In this document: piece by piece, positions 40,166 to 48,844 of the stretch
Layout of the letters: the number at the start of each line of letters is the position of its first letter
How positions within the stretch are numbered: the stretch's first letter is position 1
NCBI GenBank assembly: GCA_934636655.1
Contig: CAKUAS010000006.1
Location: forward strand, 1 to 64,000
Length of the DNA: 64,000 bases
DNA from: an uncultured Oscillospiraceae bacterium
Lineage (GTDB): Bacteria; Bacillota; Clostridia; Oscillospirales; Oscillospiraceae
Reading direction: 5' to 3'
Translations under genes and position numbers: made by a program
Notes under the pieces: generated by a model
What the model saw: only the letters and a program-made list of their open reading frames with translations
Told to the model about the DNA's origin: nothing
Databases searched by the model: none

Positions 40166-40906
40166 TCATATTTTAATCTTAACTTCGCCGCTGTGCACCG
40201 TGCGGCGCGTCCCGTCCGGCATGCGCAGTACAAGGCCGTAGTCGGCGCTTATGTTTTCGGCAACGGCTTCAAATTCGCCCTCGGGGGATGTGACCGTTAT
40301 CTGCCTGTCAAGAACGATGCAGCGGCGCTTATATTCGGCGTGGCACACACTCGGGCCTTCGAGCCACACGGTGTACAGTGAGCTGAGCTCCGCGATAATG
40401 GCGGCAATGAGCTTGCCTCGCTCGAACACGAAGCCCGTCTGTGTGTACAGCGAGCCCGCAGTACCGCGCAGCTCCTCGGGAAAGTCCTCATCCTTAGTCG
40501 TAACATTCAGACCGATGCCGAGCACCGCGTATTCGACTTTACCGTCCCGGACAGAGCTTTCGCACAGTATGCCGCAGATCTTCCTGCCTCGCAGGTACAG
40601 ATCGTTTATCCACTTTATCCCCGGCGCGCGGCCGCATACCTTTTCCACTGCGCGGCACACCGCAACTGCGGCGACCGCCGTGAGGCTCGATGCACAGTCG
40701 ACGGTGCAGTTCTCCGGCCGCAAAAGCATCGACATATATATGCCGCAGCCCGGTGCGGACGCAAAGCTGCGCCCCATTCTGCCTCGTCCGGCGGTCTGAG
40801 CGTCGGCAATTACGACCGTGCCCTCCGCCGCGCCTTCGGAAGCGAGCTTCTTCAAATAATTATTCGTCGAATCAAGGCTCTCAAAAGCCTGTACCTTTAT
40901 CTCCAT
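40166..40906 (-). CDS. birA: Biotin--[acetyl-CoA-carboxylase] ligase
   Basis: 246 residues, the single-domain form without the N-terminal DNA-binding domain of bifunctional BirA. Catalytic motifs: GRGRMGRSFASAPGCGIYMS (biotin/AMP loop), KWINDLYLRGRKICGIL (conserved Lys-Trp-x-Asn-Asp) and a small C-terminal domain. It attaches biotin to carboxylase carrier proteins. The start is ATG 40906 in the repeat's edge; no good ribosome binding site is visible, as GGAGAG is 17 nt upstream, with the sequence TGCGCCAAAGCGCCACT in between from the repeat. Confidence 0.9.
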   Translation of the reverse strand: MEIKVQAFESLDSTNNYLKKLASEGAAEGTVVIADAQTAGRGRMGRSFASAPGCGIYMSMLLRPENCTVDCASSLTAVAAVAVCRAVEKVCGRAPGIKWINDLYLRGRKICGILCESSVRDGKVEYAVLGIGLNVTTKDEDFPEELRGTAGSLYTQTGFVFERGKLIAAIIAELSSLYTVWLEGPSVCHAEYKRRCIVLDRQITVTSPEGEFEAVAENISADYGLVLRMPDGTRRTVHSGEVKIKI

Positions 40907-41345
40907 TTTTCTAGTGGCGCTTTGGCGCACTCTCCTTTTTTCAGTGGCGAATTAACGCCTCTCTTATACATTTTTTGCGGTTGCCCGGTATCGAGGATGC
41001 GGTGGAAACCGATTTTGCCTCGCACTATCGTAGTACGCCGCACTGTGTAGGCAAGATTTTTGCACCAATATAGAACATTGTACCCATTGCCTTCCCCTTG
41101 AGGGGAAGGTGTCTTTTCAGAGGCGCACCTACATTGTACCGATACATTTTTTGCGGTATCCCGACCGGTAAGTACTGACAAAGCCATAACAGGCGGAACG
41201 GGCAATCACATTCCCTACATGGCGCGGCGCAAGATCAGAACCGCACTCACGGGAAGCGGCAGTTTACCTGTTTTGTCGGCAGTTCAGAACCGGGCAACCG
41301 CAATCACCGTATCCGTAGCTGCGCTAAATCGCCATTAAAACTAAT
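40907..41345. repeat. Dispersed element, copy 10, with internal duplication
   Basis: Left end doubled (CTAGTGGCGCTTTGGCGCAC at 40911-40930, then CAGTGGCGAATTAACGCCTC at 40941-40960), core GGTTGCCCGGTATCGAGGAT, a CTTCCCCTTGAGGGGAAG palindrome (41093-41110), a second inner end (41114-41150), and right end ACCGTATCCGTAGCTGCGCT with CGCCATTAAAA (41305-41340). It separates birA from the UPF0210 gene and contains no gene. Confidence 0.75.
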
Positions 41346-42699
41346 TTTTGAGGCTTTGCAGGGGGGCGGGGATGCGGCCTCCGCGGGCAATGAAGCCAAC
41401 ACTTTGCGCCTTGTGTACGGGCATGACGGGAGCCGAACCGAGAAGTCCGCCCATCTCGACCATATCTCCTACGTCCTTGCCCTCGACGGGGATGATACGC
41501 ACGGCGGTGGTCTTGCTGTTTACCATGCCGATGGCCGCCTCGTCGGCGATGATGGCCGATATCGTCTCGGCGCTCGTGTCGCCGGGAACGGCGATCATGT
41601 CGAGGCCTACCGAACACACGCAGGTCATCGCTTCGAGCTTGTCTATCGTCAGCGTGCCGCACTCGGCGGCCGCGATCATACCCTCATCCTCAGACACGGG
41701 GATAAACGCACCGGACAGACCTCCGACGTGGCCGGAGGCCATGATGCCGCCTTTTTTGACCGCATCGTTCAAAAGCGCCAGCGCGGCTGTCGTGCCGTGC
41801 GTTCCGCAGGTCTCAAGCCCCATCTCCTCAAGGATGCGCGCAACGCTGTCGCCCACGGCAGGTGTCGGCGCGAGAGAAAGATCGACGATACCGAACGGCG
41901 TATCGAGCCTGTTTGATGCCTCGGCCGCGACCATCTGCCCCATGCGGGTTATCTGGAACGCGGTCTTTTTTATCGTTTCGGCAACGACGTCGAACGGCGC
42001 GCCCTTGCATTTTTGCAGTGCGTGGTATACGACTCCCGGACCGGATACGCCGACATTTATTACACTGTCTGCCTCGCCCACGCCGTGGAATGCTCCGGCC
42101 ATGAACGGGTTATCCTCCACCGCGTTGCAGAACACGACAAGCTTTGCGCAGCCGAGCCCGTCGGTATCGCGGGTAAGGTGCGCGGTCTCTTTTATTATGC
42201 GGCCCATCTTGGCGACGGCGTCCATGTTGATGCCGGCGCGTGTCGAGCCGACGTTCACACTTGAGCAGACGAGATCGGTCTGCGCCATCGCCTGCGGTAT
42301 CGCGCGCAGCAGCAGCTCATCGCCCTTGGCAAATCCCTTCTGCACGAGCGCCGAATAGCCGCCGATGAAATTTACGCCGCAGGTCTTTGCCGCGCGGTCG
42401 AGCGTCAATGCAAATTGCACATAGTCCTCGGTCTCGCAGCTTCCCGCGACGAGCGCGATGGGCGTGACGGAAATGCGCTTGTTGACGATGGGTATGCCGA
42501 ACTCGCTCTCTATATCCTCGCCGGTTTTCACGAGCTTTTCGGCACGGCGGCAGATCTTGTCGTATATTTTCTCGCAGCAGCGCCCGGGATCCTCGCTCAC
42601 GCAGTCGAGCAGCGATATGCCCATGGTGATCGTGCGGATATCGAGATGCTGCTTGTCGATCATGTCGATGGTATCAAAAATGTTGTTAAGGCTCAGCAT
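41341..42699 (-). CDS. UPF0210 (DUF711, PFL-like) protein
   Basis: 452 residues. Glycyl-radical-enzyme-like family of unknown activity. Family blocks: ETIDMIDKQHLDIRTITMGI-type N-terminus (DTIDMIDKQHLDIRTITMGI), RISVTPIALVAGSC, NFIGGYSALVQKG and TTRAGINMDAV-like GSTRAGINMDAVAKMG. It always follows a UPF0237 ACT protein, as here (9 bp apart). Cytoplasmic. The stop codon is at the edge of a repeat element. Confidence 0.92.
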   Translation of the reverse strand: MLSLNNIFDTIDMIDKQHLDIRTITMGISLLDCVSEDPGRCCEKIYDKICRRAEKLVKTGEDIESEFGIPIVNKRISVTPIALVAGSCETEDYVQFALTLDRAAKTCGVNFIGGYSALVQKGFAKGDELLLRAIPQAMAQTDLVCSSVNVGSTRAGINMDAVAKMGRIIKETAHLTRDTDGLGCAKLVVFCNAVEDNPFMAGAFHGVGEADSVINVGVSGPGVVYHALQKCKGAPFDVVAETIKKTAFQITRMGQMVAAEASNRLDTPFGIVDLSLAPTPAVGDSVARILEEMGLETCGTHGTTAALALLNDAVKKGGIMASGHVGGLSGAFIPVSEDEGMIAAAECGTLTIDKLEAMTCVCSVGLDMIAVPGDTSAETISAIIADEAAIGMVNSKTTAVRIIPVEGKDVGDMVEMGGLLGSAPVMPVHKAQSVGFIARGGRIPAPLQSLKN

Positions 42700-42708
42700 G
42701 ACGGCACC

Positions 42709-42978
42709 TCACAGCTTGTGCATCGCGTCGAAAATATCCTCGCGCTGGATGCGGATTGACAGGCCGCGCCCCTCGCCATAAGTTTTAAGCACGCTTTGCA
42801 GGCTCGCAAAGGGCTCGTCGCACAGCGCAAGATCGACGACCATCATCATCGTGAAGTATCCCTCCATGATGGTCTGACTGATATCCAGGACGTTTATGCT
42901 GTGATCGGCCAGCGTATTGCACACGCCCGCGATTATGCCGACCTGATCCTTGCCCACGACCGTTACTATTGCTTTCAT
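42709..42978 (-). CDS. UPF0237 ACT-domain protein
   Basis: 89 residues from MKAIVTVVGKD (42978, with GGGAG 8 nt upstream). A single ACT domain: KDQVGIIAGVCNTLADHSIN, then QTIMEGYFTMMMVVDL. ACT domains bind small ligands, often amino acids, as regulatory units. Conserved pair with the UPF0210 gene downstream. Confidence 0.93.
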   Translation of the reverse strand: MKAIVTVVGKDQVGIIAGVCNTLADHSINVLDISQTIMEGYFTMMMVVDLALCDEPFASLQSVLKTYGEGRGLSIRIQREDIFDAMHKL

Positions 42979-43039
42979 TTTTTCTTCACTCCCGTGCATT
43001 GTTAATTAAATTATTATATCCGATTGGTGTTTAGTTTTC

Positions 43040-43127
43040 AACTCCTTTAATGGTTTCGGTCATTGTTCCGACACCGGGCTGCCGCAGCAAACATATCCGC
43101 GAGTGCTCAGGTCCACCTCTAAAAAAG
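43040..43127. repeat. Dispersed element, copy 11 (short)
   Basis: TTCCGACACCGGGCTGCCGC (43067-43086) followed by ATATCCGCGAGTGCTCAGGT and CCACCTCTAAAAAA. Its right end adjoins the next promoter. Confidence 0.55.
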
Positions 43128-43128
43128 C

Positions 43129-43157
43129 TTGAAAGACTGCGGCATCGGTGCTACAAT
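43129..43157 (+). promoter_or_regulatory. Promoter of the 43256 gene, with leader hairpins
   Basis: TTGAAA (43129-43134), 17-bp spacer, TACAAT (43152-43157). Two hairpins follow in the leader: AAGCTGCC/GGCGGCTT plus TTTT (43171-43193), a possible attenuator, and GAGTTAGC/GCTAACTC (43204-43223). Confidence 0.6.
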
Positions 43158-43255
43158 AATACTAATAAAAAAGCTGCCTAACGGCGGCTTTTTGGCGGCG
43201 CTTGAGTTAGCATCAGCTAACTCAGATGTACACTATAGCATTTAAGGTGATACTT

Positions 43256-43957
43256 ATGAACGACTTTAACGACATCGGTATATCGCGCAAGCTTGACTGG
43301 CCGCGGATCGAGCACCTGTTCCGCCTTGGGCTGTTCGGCGCACTTTTGACTCTCGTAGGCGATTTTCTTCTCGGCTGGGGAGTTGAGAACACAGCGCTTA
43401 CCGGCTTTGAGCGAATGATCTCGGCATATACAGGCACCTCCGACGGCGGAATTTTTGTCTCGGCGCTGCTTGGTCTGTTCGGTCTGACGCTCGAGGGGCT
43501 GTGCTATTTCGGCGTTCACCGCCTGTTTGCCGAGCTCGCGCCGCAGCTTGCCCATCGCTACCGCGCCGGTATACTCGGCTACGTCATATTCGGCGGCTGC
43601 GGTTTCCATCTGCCGGTTTGTGCGCTGACTTTTCTCACGAAGCACGGACTCGCGGCGGAGCTTTTGTCGAAATACATCGCATACTTCGTGCTGCCGGGGC
43701 TCATCCTGTTCTGGATATTCTTCCTCATTCTCGTCATCACTCAGATACAGGCCTTTACCAGGGGACTTACGCCGTATCCCAAGCGCTGCTGGGCATTCTC
43801 CCTGCCGATAGGTATGGCAGCGGCGATACTCGTAAGTGCGCTGCTCGGCAACACGCCGTTTGCAAACGCCCTTGGCTGCGCGTGGATAAGCGTGGGTAAC
43901 CTCTGGATGTTCGGCGGCCTGCTGGCATCGGCAAAAAAGGCAAAAACACAATCATGA
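43256..43957 (+). CDS. Integral membrane protein, unknown function (DUF6796-like)
   Basis: 233 residues from MNDFNDIG (43256; AAGGTGATA upstream) with six or seven hydrophobic segments (first at about 22-42, LFRLGLFGALLTLVGDFLLG). Conserved features such as DFLLGWG and FGGCGFHLPVC resemble a family of small membrane proteins in Firmicutes. No enzymatic motif that I recognise. It overlaps the first possible ATG of the hydrolase gene (43954) by 4 bp, so the two are one unit. Confidence 0.75.
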   Translation: MNDFNDIGISRKLDWPRIEHLFRLGLFGALLTLVGDFLLGWGVENTALTGFERMISAYTGTSDGGIFVSALLGLFGLTLEGLCYFGVHRLFAELAPQLAHRYRAGILGYVIFGGCGFHLPVCALTFLTKHGLAAELLSKYIAYFVLPGLILFWIFFLILVITQIQAFTRGLTPYPKRCWAFSLPIGMAAAILVSALLGNTPFANALGCAWISVGNLWMFGGLLASAKKAKTQS

Positions 43958-43971
43958 AAGAAGGGTTTACT

Positions 43972-44826
43972 ATGCTGTTTTCAGAAAAATTAAAGGGCTT
44001 TGAAGCCGCGCATCCCTGCAAAACCGTAACGGTCGACGGGGCGCAGTTCCGCTATGTTCTCAGCGGCTTAGAGCACGGAAAAACACTCGTGCTCTTAAAC
44101 GGCGGCATGAACACGCTCGAAATGTGGATCGACTATGTCGACGAACTCTCCAAGGACTTCCGTGTCCTCCTGTTTGACTACCCGCAGGAACTCGCCACGA
44201 ATCAGGAACTCGTAACAGGCATGCACGCATTCTTTAAGGAGCTCGGTGTCACCGCGCCCATCTTCGTCGGCGCAAGCGACGGCGGCATGGTCTCGCAGAT
44301 ATACGTCCAGAAATATCCCGGCGAGACCGGCGGCCTTGTGCTCATTTCTACCGGCGGTATGGACGAGAACACACTCAAGAGTCTGAAGAAAAAATACCGC
44401 CTCGCACCGCTCATGCTGGCATACATGAAGCGCTGCAACTACGAAAAGCTCAAGCCCAAACTCATCAAGGCCGGCATGAGTCACATCCGCAACGAAAGCG
44501 CGGAGGAGATCGCTTACGCACAGGACATGTTCGAGACGATCTTCAGGGGCTACAAACAGGAAAAGGACATCCACATCTCCGGACTTCTGGCCGATCTCAT
44601 GAATCAGACGCCCGTCACGGCGGAAAACTTCGCCGAGCTCAAGGGACGTATTCTGCTCATCCTGCCCGACCAGGACTTCTTCTCCGGCCAGATGCAGAAG
44701 GATCTCATCGAACTCATGCACGAACCGCGCATCGCCTATGTTTCCGGCGGTCATCTCTCGACCGTGCTGAAAGCCGATGAATACATTAAGGCCATACGCG
44801 ATTTTCTGAGCAGCGAAGAGTTTTAG
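43972..44826 (+). CDS. Alpha/beta hydrolase
   Basis: 284 residues from ATG 43972 (AGAAGGG 6-7 nt upstream); a coupled start at 43954 would add six residues. The nucleophile elbow is VGASDGGMVSQ (GxSxGG with Asp after Ser), the oxyanion loop VLLNGGMNTLEMW, the acid near LLILPDQDFFSG and the catalytic His in VSGGHLST. No signal peptide, so cytoplasmic. Substrate cannot be inferred. Operon with the membrane protein upstream. Confidence 0.88.
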   Translation: MLFSEKLKGFEAAHPCKTVTVDGAQFRYVLSGLEHGKTLVLLNGGMNTLEMWIDYVDELSKDFRVLLFDYPQELATNQELVTGMHAFFKELGVTAPIFVGASDGGMVSQIYVQKYPGETGGLVLISTGGMDENTLKSLKKKYRLAPLMLAYMKRCNYEKLKPKLIKAGMSHIRNESAEEIAYAQDMFETIFRGYKQEKDIHISGLLADLMNQTPVTAENFAELKGRILLILPDQDFFSGQMQKDLIELMHEPRIAYVSGGHLSTVLKADEYIKAIRDFLSSEEF

Positions 44827-44855
44827 CCTCACAAAAAAATATTTTTAAGCACAAC

Positions 44856-44886
44856 AAAGCCCCGGAATTTTCATCCGGGGCTTTGC
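44856..44886 (+). terminator. Terminator after the hydrolase gene
   Basis: AAAGCCCCGGA / TCCGGGGCTTT stem with a 7-nt loop. The T-run is short. Confidence 0.7.
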
Positions 44887-45104
44887 CGCAAAGTGTGCAT
44901 AAAGTGAAGATAAAAGGAGTATAGAACTTGCTACATTAACTTTGCTATGGTAAAGGGAAGGTTTAAACCATGCGCTGGCTGGGCGCCGGTTTGTATCACA
45001 CAGAGCGGAGACCTGACCGCTCTGCGGACAAAGAAGATACATATGGGGGTTACAATATGCATTTTAGCTTATGTGCCCCTCCGTTTCAGCTCCAAAAAGG
45101 CATT
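44887..45104 (+). other. Gene-free stretch with two hairpins (possible small RNA)
   Basis: AAACC/GGTTT enclosing GCGC..GGCGCC (44965-44992) and a perfect 8-bp stem CAGAGCGG/CCGCTCTG (45001-45024) are adjacent. A short frame MRWLGAGLYHTE.. (44970-45218) runs into the repeat and has no good start site. No known RNA family recognised. Confidence 0.35.
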
Positions 45105-45450
45105 CCTATGCTCCAAATAGGTTTTAATAGCGCATTAAGGCTGTACCTATACGGTAATTGCGGTAGCCCGGTATCGAAACAACGGTGGAAACCGGGGCGT
45201 TTCGCACTCCGTGAGTAAATGCGTATCTTGCGGCGGCCCGGTATCGGGACGGCGGCGGAAACCGGGGCGTTTCGCACTCCGTGAGTAAATGCGTATCTTG
45301 CGGCGGCCCGGCATCGAAACGGTGGTGGAAGCCGGAGCATTTCGCGCACCGTGAGTGAATACGTGTTTTGCAGCGGCCCGGTATCGAGGCTGCGGCAGGA
45401 GCCGAGTGTTTTGCGCGTTGCGATTACAGTGTTATTTTTTGCAGCGGTGA
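45105..45450 (+). repeat. Dispersed element, copy 12, with four 70-bp units
   Basis: Left end TTTTAATAGCGCATTAAGGC, then GTACCTATACGGTAATTGCG. GCCCGGTATC-type unit starts occur at 45166, 45236, 45306 and 45376, exactly 70 bp apart. The first two units are almost identical and the last is degenerate. Each contains CGAAAC..GTTTCG arms (degenerate in the later units). The right end is not well preserved. Confidence 0.85.
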
Positions 45451-45494
45451 TAAACTGAAATTTAAAAAACATGGCGTTGCTTTTCGGACGTTTG

Positions 45495-45513
45495 TATAGT
45501 AAAATGTACTATA
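45495..45513 (+). promoter_or_regulatory. TetR-type operator candidate
   Basis: TATAGTAAAATGTACTATA: perfect 7-bp arms, 5-bp spacer, 30 bp before the tetR start and overlapping a likely -10 (TACTATAG/TAATAC). Position and form fit autorepression. Confidence 0.6.
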
Positions 45514-45542
45514 GAAATAATACTTTAAGGAGTGTGGCGGGC

Positions 45543-46127
45543 ATGGAGACAGCCAGACCGAAAAAAGAGGACAGGCGTGTCAGATACACAAAGCAGGCGA
45601 TAAGAGACGGCTTTCTGCGTCTGCTTGCCGAAAAGCCGATCGAAAAGATAAGCGTGACGGAGATCTGCCGCGAGGCGGACATAAACCGCGGTACGTTCTA
45701 CGCGCACTACTCTGACCCCTACGAGCTCAAGCACAGCCTTGAGAATCAACTGTCAGAGGCGATGGAGCAGCGGCTGCATGAAAGCGGCCTCAAACGCCTG
45801 AATTCGCTCCAGACTTTGCGGCTTTTGAAGGAAAATCAGGAGCTTTGCCGCGTCTTTGCCGGTCCTTACGGCGACCACGACGCAATGCTCAAGGTTATTG
45901 CACGGCACGCGGACGCATACCTTCAGCAGGAGATCCTCGTTCTCGGTGATATCAGCGACCAGTTGGCCGAGTGTCTCAAGGGACTTCTGGTATCGTCGAT
46001 ATCGACCGTGGTGAAGTATTGGCTCGACACCGGCATGAAGGCCGAGCCCGAGCGCGTCGCATATGTGCTCGACACCTACTGCTTTACCGGCATAAAGGGT
46101 TTTCTGGACAACAAAGGCCAGTTTTGA
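45543..46127 (+). CDS. TetR/AcrR family transcriptional regulator
   Basis: 194 residues from METARPKK (45543, AAGGAG upstream). HTH in about 20-60: AIRDGFLRLLAEKPIEKISV, TEICREADINRGTFYAHYSD. The C-terminal helical ligand domain has QEILVLGDISDQLAECLKG and YWLDTGMKAEPERVAYVLDT, as in DhaS-type regulators. A perfect palindrome lies upstream. The next genes (lipoprotein, peptidase) are 110 bp away and could be targets, without proof. Confidence 0.9.
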   Translation: METARPKKEDRRVRYTKQAIRDGFLRLLAEKPIEKISVTEICREADINRGTFYAHYSDPYELKHSLENQLSEAMEQRLHESGLKRLNSLQTLRLLKENQELCRVFAGPYGDHDAMLKVIARHADAYLQQEILVLGDISDQLAECLKGLLVSSISTVVKYWLDTGMKAEPERVAYVLDTYCFTGIKGFLDNKGQF

Positions 46128-46236
46128 TTTACATAATGTGTTGATAACTTTGTTGAAAGTGTGCAAAACTATTGCGTTTAAAGCGGTTTGTTTTTGCTTT
46201 GTTAACAATTCGTTACCGGTGAAAGGTTGAAGATAA

Positions 46237-47406
46237 ATGAAGAAGATAATTTCCATGCTGCTTTGCTGCGCGATGCTGGGCACATTATGCGCCTGCCAGC
46301 ACGGCGGCGATTATGAAAAGCGCACGCCCGTGCCGCAGTTTGACATGATGGCAAGCTACAGCTTTGACGATGCCGCTTTGACAAACGATGACGGCGTTTC
46401 ATATTACAGGCAGAGTCTCGGCATGGCAAAGATAAGCTCGAAGGACGAGCGCGCAGCCCAGCGCATAAATGCGTCGCTGGCCGAGCTTTACGTCAAGTTC
46501 AATGCCGACGCCGAGTACACCCAGCGAGTCGCCGAGGATCAGCCCGAGGGCGAGACGATCGAACTGAGCTATTACTGTACGCCGAGCGTCACGCGCTGCG
46601 ATACGAATGCACTGAGCCTCGTATTTGATATTTCGCAGGATATAGGCGGCGTTCACGCCGACTTCACGCGCATCGGCCGCAGCTTCAACGCCGACACCGG
46701 CGAGCTGCTTACGCTTGCGGACATTGCAAAAAACGAGGATCAGCTCAAGACATTCTTGAAAAACTACGTCATCGGTCTTGCCGCCGGAGATGAATACAAG
46801 GAAAACGGCGAGAGCATATTCTTTGACGATTTCGAGACTACCATCGGCGAGCTCGTCGATGGCGGCGGCAACTGGTATCTGAACGACGAGGGTCTTGTCG
46901 TGTACGCAAACCCCTACGACATCGCGCCCTACAGCTGCGGCGTGCTGTTGTTCGAGATACCGTACTCCGCACTTGAGGAATTCATTTCCGCCGACTTCAT
47001 GCCCGTTGAATACGAGGGCGAAAACGGCATGGTGCTTGCCGACGACGGAGATAAGCTTGACCGCGACAGCATCAACATTCTCGACACCGTTACAGTTGAC
47101 ACCGAAGGACAGAGCGTTGTACTCTCGGCCGAGGAAACGGTGTACAACGTCAAGATCTACACGGAAAACCGCACACTGTGGCAGCGCAACTACCTCACGA
47201 CCGGCGAGGGCATCGAGGTCAAAAGCTTCATCCCCGACACGCAGGCAAACATCGCCGTGTCTTATCAGCTGGCCGACGGCACCGAGATCATCCGCGGCAT
47301 ATTCCAAAGCGGCAACGACGGCTCTATAATCCTCGTTGATCTCCAGACGGGCGATGCATTCAACGCGCTGAGCGCGATCGACGGCGATGAGGTCAGGAAC
47401 TTCTGA
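46237..47406 (+). CDS. Lipoprotein with DUF3298/DUF4163-like domain
   Basis: 389 residues. Signal MKKIISMLLCCAMLGTLCAC with the lipobox LCAC. From about 100 to 265, the segments TRCDTNALSLVFDISQDIGG, SFNADTGELLTLADI and GNWYLNDEGLVVYANPYDIA resemble the RsiV-type DUF4163-DUF3298 pair. The C-terminal part (270-389; ILDTVTVDTEGQSVVL) is an additional beta domain. RsiV-like proteins can bind lysozyme, but the function here is unknown. GAAAGG lies upstream; the gene is followed 14 bp later by the peptidase gene. Confidence 0.78.
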   Translation: MKKIISMLLCCAMLGTLCACQHGGDYEKRTPVPQFDMMASYSFDDAALTNDDGVSYYRQSLGMAKISSKDERAAQRINASLAELYVKFNADAEYTQRVAEDQPEGETIELSYYCTPSVTRCDTNALSLVFDISQDIGGVHADFTRIGRSFNADTGELLTLADIAKNEDQLKTFLKNYVIGLAAGDEYKENGESIFFDDFETTIGELVDGGGNWYLNDEGLVVYANPYDIAPYSCGVLLFEIPYSALEEFISADFMPVEYEGENGMVLADDGDKLDRDSINILDTVTVDTEGQSVVLSAEETVYNVKIYTENRTLWQRNYLTTGEGIEVKSFIPDTQANIAVSYQLADGTEIIRGIFQSGNDGSIILVDLQTGDAFNALSAIDGDEVRNF

Positions 47407-47420
47407 TACGGAGGCGCAAA

Positions 47421-48491
47421 GTGGATAGACTTGCAAAAATTCGCGGCGGACTTATTGATCTCGGGCTCGACGCGGTACTTATAACAGATGAACTGAACCA
47501 GCGCTATGCGACAGGCTTTGCGTTTACCGACGGTGCAGTGCTCGTGACGCTCGACAAAGCGTTTCTGATAACCGACTCGCGCTATATCGAGGCGGCGGAA
47601 AGGTGCGTTTCACGCGATATAACTGTGCGTATGTTCGGCGCGGGCAAGCGCCTGACGGAGCTTACGCGCGAAGCGATGGCCGAGTGCAATGTTGCAAAAC
47701 TCGGCGCAGAGGAGTTCTCGCTCTCGTACGGGGCGTACATGGGCTGGCAGAAGGCGCTGGGAACAGAGCTTCATCCCTGTCAGAGCCTGTTTTACACTCT
47801 GCGCGCATCCAAGGACGAGTCCGAACAGCGCAGCATGCGCCATGCGCAGGCAATAGCCGAAAAAGCGCTGGACGATGTCCTGCACATCATACGCCCGGGT
47901 GTGACTGAGCGAGACATTGCCGCCGAGATCACCTATCGGCTTTTAAAGCACGGCGGCGAAGGCAACAGCTTCGACCCCATCGCCGTGACGGGCGCAAATT
48001 CCAGCATGCCGCACGGCGTACCGTCGGACGCTGTAGTTCGCGAGGGTGACTTTGTGACGATGGACTTCGGCTGCCTCAAGGACGGCTACTGCTCGGACAT
48101 GACGCGCACTGTTGCCGTCGGCTACGCGACCGATGAGATGAAAAACGTGTACGATATCGTGCTGCGCGCGCAGCTTGCGGGCATAGCCAAGGCCGCGGCC
48201 GGAGTCACCGGCGCGGAGATCGACGGTGCGGCGCGCAGGGTGATAGCCGACGCGGGTTTTGGTGAGTATTTCGGACACAGCTTCGGCCACTCGCTGGGGC
48301 TTTACATCCACGAAAGTCCCGCCGCGGCGCCATCGGTGAAAACGCCGATGCCCGTAGGCGCGGTCATATCCGCCGAGCCCGGCATATATCTTCCCGGCAA
48401 ATTCGGTGTCAGGATCGAGGATGTGCTCATCCTGCGCGAGGGCGGCTGCGAGGTCATAACCAAGGCAAACAAAGAGCTTGTGATTTTATAA
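47421..48491 (+). CDS. Xaa-Pro aminopeptidase (M24B family)
   Basis: 356 residues with a GTG start (GGAGG 8 nt upstream). N-terminal creatinase-like domain (1-125), then the pita-bread domain with the five metal ligands: Asp in TMDFGCL, Asp in YCSDMTRT, His in GHSFGHSLGL, Glu in SAEPGIYL and Glu in RIEDVL. It cleaves the N-terminal residue before proline, in the cytoplasm. Same direction as, and probably co-transcribed with, the 46237 gene and the small membrane gene that follows. Confidence 0.94.
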   Translation: MDRLAKIRGGLIDLGLDAVLITDELNQRYATGFAFTDGAVLVTLDKAFLITDSRYIEAAERCVSRDITVRMFGAGKRLTELTREAMAECNVAKLGAEEFSLSYGAYMGWQKALGTELHPCQSLFYTLRASKDESEQRSMRHAQAIAEKALDDVLHIIRPGVTERDIAAEITYRLLKHGGEGNSFDPIAVTGANSSMPHGVPSDAVVREGDFVTMDFGCLKDGYCSDMTRTVAVGYATDEMKNVYDIVLRAQLAGIAKAAAGVTGAEIDGAARRVIADAGFGEYFGHSFGHSLGLYIHESPAAAPSVKTPMPVGAVISAEPGIYLPGKFGVRIEDVLILREGGCEVITKANKELVIL

Positions 48492-48503
48492 GGGAGAGAA
48501 ATT

Positions 48504-48764
48504 ATGGCAAAGGGAAACAAAAAAGAAAAGAAACTGAACTTCTCGCTCACGCCGTTTTTGTACATCGGCTTCGTGATCGTGTGCGTGACGGCACTGCTGC
48601 AAAGCTTTGTTCCGAACTTCCCCGAGGGACTGCGGAACATCCTGTACATAGTCGGCGTTCTGGCGATGGTTGTGTATATGTTCCAGATCGCGTTTGAAAA
48701 ACGCACCGGAAAACGCGAAAATGACGTTCCCGCAAAGGAAAACAAGAGCAAAAACAGAAAATAA
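48504..48764 (+). CDS. Small two-helix membrane protein
   Basis: 86 residues: a basic start (MAKGNKKEKK), two hydrophobic segments (about 17-36 and 45-63) separated by a short turn (PNFPEGLR), and a very basic tail. GGGAGAGA lies before the ATG. 12 bp after the peptidase gene and before the efp promoter. Unknown function. Confidence 0.72.
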   Translation: MAKGNKKEKKLNFSLTPFLYIGFVIVCVTALLQSFVPNFPEGLRNILYIVGVLAMVVYMFQIAFEKRTGKRENDVPAKENKSKNRK

Positions 48765-48766
48765 TC

Positions 48767-48795
48767 TTGCAATATGACGTAATTTAATGTAAACT
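48767..48795 (+). promoter_or_regulatory. Promoter of efp
   Basis: TTGCAA (48767-48772), 17-bp spacer, TAAACT (48790-48795). An AGGAGG-type site (TAGGAGGATAATACATT) precedes ATG 48845. Confidence 0.6.
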
Positions 48796-48844
48796 ATTAA
48801 GGCTATAGACGAATTTATACTTTCACATAGGAGGATAATACATT

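Noticed and set aside
44970..45218. 82-residue ORF reading into the repeat
   Set aside because: Start site weak, the C-terminal half is the dispersed repeat, and there is no resemblance to a known protein.
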